Below are positions 58,067-64,000 of a stretch of 64,000 nt of DNA, one piece after another. The position numbers and the translations under genes were made by a program. The notes under the pieces were generated by a model. It did no database searches, was not told where the DNA came from, and saw only the letters and a list, made by a program, of their open reading frames with translations. The DNA comes from Delftia tsuruhatensis (GTDB lineage Bacteria; Pseudomonadota; Gammaproteobacteria; Burkholderiales; Burkholderiaceae_C), in contig NZ_LR813084.1 of the NCBI RefSeq assembly GCF_903815225.1, forward strand, positions 3,266,501-3,330,500, in the 5' to 3' direction. How positions within the stretch are numbered: the first letter of the stretch is position 1; each line of letters starts with the position of its first letter.

Positions 58067-58067
58067 C

Positions 58068-58772
58068 TCAAAAATTCCTTTGCGGCGTACTATACGAGAT
58101 ATAACGTCCTTGACCGATCTTTAGATATTTAGACACATGGCTTGGCCAGCCCTTTGCGGTAGTCAAATCGAACCACTTGCACTTCTTATTCCTGGAGTTC
58201 TTTCTTTCAAAGTCCGACCGCAATGGACCAGCCTCAGGTTGGATACCTGGGCAGAGAGCATTGGATCCATCTGGACCAGATGCTTCGCAGCTTGACTAGC
58301 ACTGGGACCGCCAATCCCTCAGGCTGACCGCCTTACCCGGCTGTCCGGTTTCCTTTTACAGGGCTTCCTCAACCGGTTTGTCCTGCACCCGCGTCTGCAA
58401 TTGCGGCAGGAGGGCCTGCATCTATCCCCAAGGGCTTGCGCCGCCTTTTGGGGCTGCCAGTCGTCTTCATCCTAGTTCGGCGCCAGTTTGTGATGGACGC
58501 TGACACATGCGTGGAGGGCTGGTCGGTCGGCTCCTCAGCCAGCAGGTCGACCTGGTCCAGCAGCGCAAAGTTGTCAGCCTCGTAAACGTAGAGCTGGTGA
58601 TACGAACCCCTTTGCTCGGACGGCAGCCGGTTGCCGACCTACTCGAAGCGCGTTCTCCTTCCCCTGTCGTCGGTCGAAGGCGTCATAGCGGTCGCTGGTG
58701 GCCGTGGTAAGGGTGATACGCACTCTCTTTCCTATGTACGACGGCCTTCTGAAGCTCTTGCCCCATACCGGA
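58068..58772 (-). pseudogene. Orphan rhs 3' fragment with displaced toxin tip
   Basis: Two parts. From about 58310 to 58772 the DNA is a degraded copy of the main rhs core at about 60600-61060 (shared GGGCTGCCAGTCGTCTTC, AACGTAGAGCTGGTG-like and GAAGGCGTC-type stretches, ending at VSLRDWR, equivalent to VRLKDWR of the intact gene), with frameshifts and stops. Then 58068-58295 is open for 75 codons and ends KKCKWFDLTTAKGWPSHVSK YLKIGQGRYISYSTPQRNF. This is a distinct C-terminal tip, cut from its core by a TAG at 58298-58296, and directly followed by the pentapeptide gene. It is an orphan rhs-CT of the kind left when a new tip recombines in. The toxin activity cannot be told. Confidence 0.75.
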
Positions 58773-58872
58773 GCAGCAACTATTTTCTGAATTCTTTATA
58801 GATCAATAACAATGATAGCTAGCTATTCTATCAAATAACAATTCAATTGATCATTGAACCCCATAAATTAAA
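58773..58872. other. AT-rich spacer
   Basis: About 100 bp, strongly AT-rich, between the orphan rhs fragment and the stop of the immunity gene. No frame or clear signal is seen. Confidence 0.5.
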
Positions 58873-59793
58873 TCAAAAAAATACTTTTTCAGCACGCGAA
58901 CTCACACGCAGCGCAAGCTCATCAAACTCAAGCACAGGAATATTTTTCGAGAAGATTTGACATATTTCACCGAGTTTAGAAGCAGGGTATGCGATATCAA
59001 TCCCAAACTTCCTCTTAACAACATTCACATAGCCGATGACTTCAGAAGGAACAACCGACCAAGGCTCTAGAGAAAAATCGTAAAATTCATCGTCACTTTC
59101 TCTTTTAATGGCCTCCATCAGGTGAACATCCAAGGCCTGCTCAATCAATGCTTCAAAATCACTGTTTGCAGTTTTTGCATCAAATGCTTGAATAAGCTTC
59201 TTATATATATCCAAGGCACCGGTTGTATCTTTGTATTCTTTTGAAAACCTTTCAAAATTCGAGATGGCACTCTCTGAATCACCATGTGCCATGTCGTTTA
59301 GGGAAACACAAAAAACCGCTACTTTTGATCCTAGATCACGAAGCGCCCTTCGATCATTCAACTTTTTTATAGCACAACAAACTTTATCAAATTCATCTGA
59401 ATGCTCGCAAGAAGCAAGGAGAAAATATAATGAAGCCGCCCAGTCCCTCAAAACCGAGCATTTCTCTGAGACACCTTTTTCGTAGGCTTGGAGTTGAGTT
59501 CTGAATGACAAGTACAAATATCCTGCCGAAATGCCAAAATATTTCTGAAATCCAATTTCTTGCGCGTATATTTTCTTCGCACCAATAGCGGCATTCCACA
59601 ATGCCAAGTTGTCCATCGACACACTTGATGGAATACGAACATAATTAGCCGACTTTTCAGCATTAATGTTGGAAAACTTTCTGACGGACATTTCTGAATA
59701 TTCCGAAAGTTTTCCCTCGGATCGCGCTCTGGTGTGCTCAGCTTGCGAAATCCATACATCGAGCTTTTTTAACAGCTTCTGAATATCATTCAT
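58873..59793 (-). CDS. Probable immunity protein for the Rhs nuclease
   Basis: A 306-residue, mostly helical, AT-rich protein starting MNDIQKLLKKLDVWISQAEH. It begins one base after the rhs stop (TGA-T-ATG), the standard place for the cognate immunity gene. Stretches such as LRDWAASLYFLLASCEHSDE and EFYDFSLEPWSVVPSEVIGY recall Imm49-type helical immunity proteins, but I am not sure of the family. An in-frame start at 59826 would overlap rhs by 32 bp. It should protect the cell from the PD-(D/E)xK nuclease tip. Confidence 0.75.
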   Translation of the reverse strand: MNDIQKLLKKLDVWISQAEHTRARSEGKLSEYSEMSVRKFSNINAEKSANYVRIPSSVSMDNLALWNAAIGAKKIYAQEIGFQKYFGISAGYLYLSFRTQLQAYEKGVSEKCSVLRDWAASLYFLLASCEHSDEFDKVCCAIKKLNDRRALRDLGSKVAVFCVSLNDMAHGDSESAISNFERFSKEYKDTTGALDIYKKLIQAFDAKTANSDFEALIEQALDVHLMEAIKRESDDEFYDFSLEPWSVVPSEVIGYVNVVKRKFGIDIAYPASKLGEICQIFSKNIPVLEFDELALRVSSRAEKVFF

Positions 59794-59794
59794 A

Positions 59795-62700
59795 TCAAAA
59801 CCATTTTTTGTCAAATATTTTACCAACTGTCCCTTTAGAACAATCGACCTGCAAAATTCCTCCGCTTATCTTCCCTCCAGATCTTATTTTATCTAATAAG
59901 TCGCTCGCCGTGTCCTTAACACCCGTTGCTACATTCACCCACTGTCCATTACCACCAGCCGCTCTTCCCAGACGACTTTCCACGAAAGTCTGTCCACCCT
60001 TTTGAGCTTGTGATAGTGATGGGAATCCAGTATTTCCCACTTGGGTTTTCACCTCATAAGCGACAATATTCCCATTCCAACGCTCAGCAATAATATCTAC
60101 CCCGTGGCCTGAATTATTTTGTATCTGCCAAATATTCTTAAATTTCCCTGAATTCTTCAACTCATCGATCGCTGCTGCCTCGCCCTGCGCTCCCGAAGAG
60201 CATGGACATGGACGGCATGAGGTCGATTTTCTTGCACTCCTTTTCGTTCCCCATGGGTCAATCCATCCATTCGGATTGGGGGCATATTGATACAAATTCT
60301 GCCCGCCATCCAATCCAATCGGATCCTGGCTGATAAACCTTCCCACATCCGGCTCGTAGTAACGGAACCGGTTGTAATGCAGCCCATTTTCCTCATCAAA
60401 GTACTGCCCCTGGAACCGCAGGTTCTGTTCAACAATCTCGGTCACCTGTTTGGGATCGACATTTTGCGGGAGCGGCGCAGCCTCCACCTTGAGCGTGTTC
60501 CCCCAGGCCCTGTACGCAGCCTGCCAGACAATCGTCCCACCCTCATCGCTGAGTTCCCTTGGCGTGCCCAGATGGTCGTTGTGGTAGTAGCGGACCCGCC
60601 AATCCTTGAGTCGGACCACGTTGGCCGGCTGCTCACCTTCCGCTGGCGGAGCCTCTTGTGTCGGCGCACCCTTCACCCGCGCCTGCAACTGCTGCTGGAA
60701 AGCCTGCATCCGCTCCCCGAGGGCCTGCGCCGCCTTTCGGGGCTGCCAGTCGTCTTCGTCGTGGTCCGGATCCGGTTCCATGGGGGCTGGAACCTGTGCG
60801 GAGGGCTGGCCAGTCGGCTTTGCCAGCAAGTCGACCTGGGCCAGTGGCGCAAAGCTGTCGGCCTCGTAGACGTAGAGCTGGTGGTGCGAGCCTCTTTGCT
60901 CGGACAACAGCCGGTTGCCGTCCCACTCGAAGCGGGTCTGGCCAAAGGCGTCCTTTTTTTCCAGTCGCCGGCCGAAGGCGTCGTAGCGGTAGCTGGTGGC
61001 CGTGGTGACGGGCCGGGCCGTATGCGCTGCCTTGGTGACGGTGGCCTTCCGAAGCTGGTGCTCCACGTCCCATTCCAGCGCGATCACCGTGTGTTTGCCG
61101 ACCTTCTTTTCGATCAGATTGCCATGCGTGTCATAGCGGTAGCGCTTGTCTTCGAAGACTTCCAGGCGGTTGTCCTTGATGAACCCGGTGCTGGGCATCT
61201 TGCCGCCCTGCGGGTTCGCTCCTTCCACGGGCAGCATGTTGTGCGCCGGGTCGAAGGCAAAGCGCTCGGCCAGGCCGGGCTGGGTGGCGGCAAGAATGCG
61301 GCCTATCCTGTCGTACTGGTAGCGGGTGGAGCCATGGCGGCTGTCCTGGATGGAGGCGAGGTTGCCGGCCAGGTCGTACTGGTAGCGCCTGCCCAGCACC
61401 GGGGCGCCGGCAGGTGCCGGGCGGCCGTGGGCCGCCTTCGGATCGACCTCGTCACCCAGCGCCTGCCAGGCGCCAGGGCGTTGCGGGGCGCTGGCGCCTG
61501 GGCCGGCGCCACCGGCAGCCATGCGCCAGGCGGCCTGGGCCGTCAGCCTGCCCAGCGCGTCGTAGCCGTAGCGGCTGTGCAATGCGCCTTGCGTGCGCTG
61601 GGTCTCGCGGTGCAGCGCATCGCGCTCCATGTCGCTGATGACCTGCCCGTCCAGGTTGATCTGGTGCAGGTGGCCGCTGCCGTAGTACAGCCAGTGCAGC
61701 CGCTGGCCCGTGGGCAGCTGTGTTTGCGTGCGGTTGCCCAGGGCGTCGTACTGGTGGCGCAGGCTGTGGTGCAGGCCCTGGCCGGTACGGGTTTCTTCCA
61801 GCAGCTGGCCCAGCAGGTCATAGGCCAGTCGGGTGCGACTGCCCTGGCCATTGGTGGCTTCCAGCAGCCGGCCGATCTCGTCGTAGGCGTAGCGGGTGGT
61901 TCTGTACTGGGGTTGTGCCTGCTCCTGCGCGTCGAGCACGCTGCCGGCCACTTGCTTTTCCACCAGGCGGCCGGCGGCATCGCGCAGGTAGCGCGTGGCA
62001 ATGGCATGGCCCGGTGGCGCCGCCAGAGGTGCCGTTTCGTCGGCCAGGCCCAGGCCCCAGGGGTCGTCCAGGGTCGGAGCACTGCGCTGGGCCGGCAGGC
62101 CCGGGGAGGCGGGTCCGGCCTCTTGGGCCAGGCGTTTGTCCAGCCGCTGCTGGGGTGTCAGGCAGCCGTTTTCCAGCTTGGCGAGGATCAGGCCCGTGGG
62201 GTCGTAGCGGTAGCGGGTATTGCGGCCATCGAAGCCGGTTTCCTCCACCAGCCGGTCCAGACTGTCGTAGGCGAAGTCGTATCGGGCGTTGTTTTCGTTG
62301 AACAAGGCGCGCAGGCGGCGCGCACTGTCGTATTCGTAGCGCAACTCGCCGCCTTCCGCATTCCTGCGCGACAGCGGCAGGCCGTCGGGGGCCAGGCTGT
62401 ACTGCGTCGTGTGACCCAGCGGGTCGGTGTAGGTGACCAGGCGACCCGCCGCGTCGTAGGCAAAGCTCTCCTGGGCGCCATCCGGGTGCAGCACGGCCTG
62501 GAGCCGGCCCAGGGCGTCGTGCTGGTAGCGCGTGGTGTGGCCCAGGGCGTCGGTCACCGTGGCAATGTGCCCCCAGCCGTCATAGCCGTAGTGCGTGGAC
62601 TGGCCAGAACAGTCGGTGTACTGCACCAGCTGGCCGGTCTGGTCGTAGCGCAGATGCTTGGTCTTGCCCAGGGCATCGATGATGGCGATGGGCAGCCCGC

Positions 62701-64000
62701 GGGCGTCGTACTGGTAGCGGGTGCTGTGGCCCAGCGCATCTACGGCTTCGACTAGGTTGCCGCGTTCGTCGTATCGGTACCGGGTGACAGCTCCGTCCGG
62801 GCTGATGATCCGGGCCACCTGGCCACTGGCCGGATCATGGTGCAGCGAGGTGACGGGGATGGGCTGGCCCAGGGCCTGCGGGCTTTGCACGCGCACGGGG
62901 CGCCCTTGCCCGTCGTAGGCATAGCGGGTGGTGCGGCCGGCCGGGTCGGTCAAGGCGACGAGGTTGCCGAAGGCATCGAGCTCGCGCACGGTGTGGCCGC
63001 CCTGGGCATCGATATGGCCGGTCCACTGCCTGCGCGCGTCGAATTCGTAGGTCTCCACGCGGCCCAGCTGATCGGTGACCACGGTGTGGCCGTCCCGGTA
63101 GTCAAAGCGGTAGTGCGCGCCCGTGCTCGACTGGCTGGAGAGCACATGCCCGTCGGGCTCGGTGCGATCGTAGAAGTACTGCACGCGCACGCCGCTGCGC
63201 AGCGTATGCGCGGTGAGGATGTGGTTGCTGTACTCGAATTGCCGGCATGTCTGGCCCTGGCGATCGATGACGGCGATGAGGTCGCCCCCGGCGTCGTAGC
63301 GATAAACCACCAGCGCCTGACCGTTCGTACGGGCTGGAGGCTGGTCGCGCTGGCCAGGACCGGCCAGCAGGTCTATGCGTGTCAGGCGCTGCGCGGCACC
63401 ACGGCGGGAAGCGTCCGCGGGCGGCGTGCCCAGGGTCTCGAAATGCAGCCCCAGGACGCGGCCCGCACTGTCCGTGATGTGCCGGGGCAGGCCGTCGTCA
63501 CCGTAGTCGATGCGGATGATGTTGTCGTTGCGGTCGACGATGGCACGCAGGACGTAGCGGCGCGTTTGCCCTGCCAAGCGCCCCAGCAGCAGGTGTTGCG
63601 ACTGGTCGGGTGGAGACAGTTCCAGCCAGCCGGTTTCGAGCGCCGTCAGTGTGATTTGCTCGTACTCGTGGAAGTGGCTTTCGCCGGGGCGCAGCGTCGG
63701 GAAGACGATGTCCCGCCCGAACTCATCGACCAGCACCCATTGCGGCCCACGCTGGGTGCGCCGCTCTTCGAGGTGGATGCCCAAGGGCGTGGTCCAGCCC
63801 TGGCCCAGCCAGCCCACGTGGGCATTGCTGGAGACATAGGTACGCTGCCAGGGCAGCGGCAGGGGCGCGGGCAGTTCGAAGTCCAGTTCTTCGGCGCCGG
63901 CCTGCACCTTGACGCCCAGCACCGGATTGACGGGATTGCCCACCACCGGGCACAGCGGGCATGCGTCGCCCGCCTTTGAACCCGGGGTGCTGGAGTCCTT
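59795..64000 (-). CDS. Rhs-family polymorphic toxin with C-terminal PD-(D/E)xK-type nuclease tip (5' end outside window)
   Basis: The frame is open from the right edge to 59795, over 1400 residues. From the edge it reads ...ACPLCPVVGNPVNPVLGVKV, then dozens of YD repeats (RYDERGNLVEAVDALGHSTR is one) forming the Rhs shell, and the conserved core end (YYHNDHLGTPRELSD, RFRYYEPDVGRFISQDPIGL, NLYQYAPNPNGWIDPWG). The last 151 residues, from about 60250, are AT-rich and differ in style: GEAAAIDEL, GHGVDIIAERWNGNIVAYEVKTQ supply E, D and E-x-K of a PD-(D/E)xK nuclease. Probably delivered by a type VI system; the N-terminal part and any PAAR or VgrG gene lie outside. The usual DPxG cut site is DPWG. 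Confidence 0.92.
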   Translation of the reverse strand, partial: KDSSTPGSKAGDACPLCPVVGNPVNPVLGVKVQAGAEELDFELPAPLPLPWQRTYVSSNAHVGWLGQGWTTPLGIHLEERRTQRGPQWVLVDEFGRDIVFPTLRPGESHFHEYEQITLTALETGWLELSPPDQSQHLLLGRLAGQTRRYVLRAIVDRNDNIIRIDYGDDGLPRHITDSAGRVLGLHFETLGTPPADASRRGAAQRLTRIDLLAGPGQRDQPPARTNGQALVVYRYDAGGDLIAVIDRQGQTCRQFEYSNHILTAHTLRSGVRVQYFYDRTEPDGHVLSSQSSTGAHYRFDYRDGHTVVTDQLGRVETYEFDARRQWTGHIDAQGGHTVRELDAFGNLVALTDPAGRTTRYAYDGQGRPVRVQSPQALGQPIPVTSLHHDPASGQVARIISPDGAVTRYRYDERGNLVEAVDALGHSTRYQYDARGLPIAIIDALGKTKHLRYDQTGQLVQYTDCSGQSTHYGYDGWGHIATVTDALGHTTRYQHDALGRLQAVLHPDGAQESFAYDAAGRLVTYTDPLGHTTQYSLAPDGLPLSRRNAEGGELRYEYDSARRLRALFNENNARYDFAYDSLDRLVEETGFDGRNTRYRYDPTGLILAKLENGCLTPQQRLDKRLAQEAGPASPGLPAQRSAPTLDDPWGLGLADETAPLAAPPGHAIATRYLRDAAGRLVEKQVAGSVLDAQEQAQPQYRTTRYAYDEIGRLLEATNGQGSRTRLAYDLLGQLLEETRTGQGLHHSLRHQYDALGNRTQTQLPTGQRLHWLYYGSGHLHQINLDGQVISDMERDALHRETQRTQGALHSRYGYDALGRLTAQAAWRMAAGGAGPGASAPQRPGAWQALGDEVDPKAAHGRPAPAGAPVLGRRYQYDLAGNLASIQDSRHGSTRYQYDRIGRILAATQPGLAERFAFDPAHNMLPVEGANPQGGKMPSTGFIKDNRLEVFEDKRYRYDTHGNLIEKKVGKHTVIALEWDVEHQLRKATVTKAAHTARPVTTATSYRYDAFGRRLEKKDAFGQTRFEWDGNRLLSEQRGSHHQLYVYEADSFAPLAQVDLLAKPTGQPSAQVPAPMEPDPDHDEDDWQPRKAAQALGERMQAFQQQLQARVKGAPTQEAPPAEGEQPANVVRLKDWRVRYYHNDHLGTPRELSDEGGTIVWQAAYRAWGNTLKVEAAPLPQNVDPKQVTEIVEQNLRFQGQYFDEENGLHYNRFRYYEPDVGRFISQDPIGLDGGQNLYQYAPNPNGWIDPWGTKRSARKSTSCRPCPCSSGAQGEAAAIDELKNSGKFKNIWQIQNNSGHGVDIIAERWNGNIVAYEVKTQVGNTGFPSLSQAQKGGQTFVESRLGRAAGGNGQWVNVATGVKDTASDLLDKIRSGGKISGGILQVDCSKGTVGKIFDKKWF

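Noticed and set aside
57480..58132. Plus-strand frames opposite the pentapeptide gene
   Set aside because: They lack ribosome binding sites and overlap a better supported minus-strand gene with repeat structure.

Overview
The window looks like a chromosomal segment of a Comamonadaceae betaproteobacterium, most like Delftia or Comamonas. The coding DNA is GC-rich. It carries a monomeric NADP isocitrate dehydrogenase, a phaC-phaA-phaB polyester cluster whose synthase has a long Ala-rich insert, a smc-zipA-ligA block and a dapC-dapD-pilU-dapE-prmB block. The genus is an inference from gene content; no 16S or other marker is present.

Layout. 1-5.7 kb: icd (runs off the left edge, minus strand), an AraC regulator divergent from a cytochrome P450, and a GntP-type permease. 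5.7-11.6 kb: an aliphatic-amidase operon with a structured leader and strong terminator, amiE, a MoxR-type AAA+ ATPase, a VWA protein, amiC and the ANTAR antiterminator amiR. 11.6-18.1 kb: an accessory stretch with a GNAT and a cupin regulator, several unrecognised genes, a LysR/atypical SDR pair and the remnant of an integrase beside dusA. 18.2-30 kb: dusA, phaZ, an RnfB-like ferredoxin, a chemoreceptor, then the lysine/DAP genes with pilU and prmB. 29-34 kb: a LysR regulator, acyl-CoA ligase, acyl-CoA dehydrogenase and a Bug-type binding protein. 34-41 kb: an ABC-F ATPase, two tiny genes sharing a C-terminal motif, then phaB, phaA and phaC. 41-44.2 kb: YfiH/PgeF, a GST-zeta isomerase divergent from a fumarylacetoacetase-fold hydrolase (a gentisate or homogentisate type pair) and a Nudix hydrolase. 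44.4-55.3 kb: a 920-residue soluble protein with duplicated sensor-like modules and a CheW domain, a patatin, ligA, zipA and smc. 55.5-56.4 kb: a complete IS5-family element with target duplication. 56.4-64 kb: an AT-rich Rhs polymorphic-toxin locus, with a large rhs gene (5' end outside the window), its nuclease tip and adjacent immunity gene, followed by a degraded orphan rhs fragment, orphan toxin tip and orphan immunity gene, and then older debris.

How the parts work together. AmiC and AmiR should control amidase expression by antitermination at the amiE leader, and the MoxR/VWA pair sits where a chaperone (AmiB) lies in the Pseudomonas operon. PhaC, PhaA and PhaB make polyhydroxyalkanoate and PhaZ degrades it. 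DapC, DapD and DapE are consecutive steps to diaminopimelate. The rhs locus keeps a series of toxin/immunity modules in different stages of decay. The items most worth a second look are the orphan rhs modules, the two tiny paralogous peptides, the MoxR/VWA pair inside the amidase operon with its leader, the CheW fusion, and a two-gene unit of unknown function at 14.2-15.6 kb.
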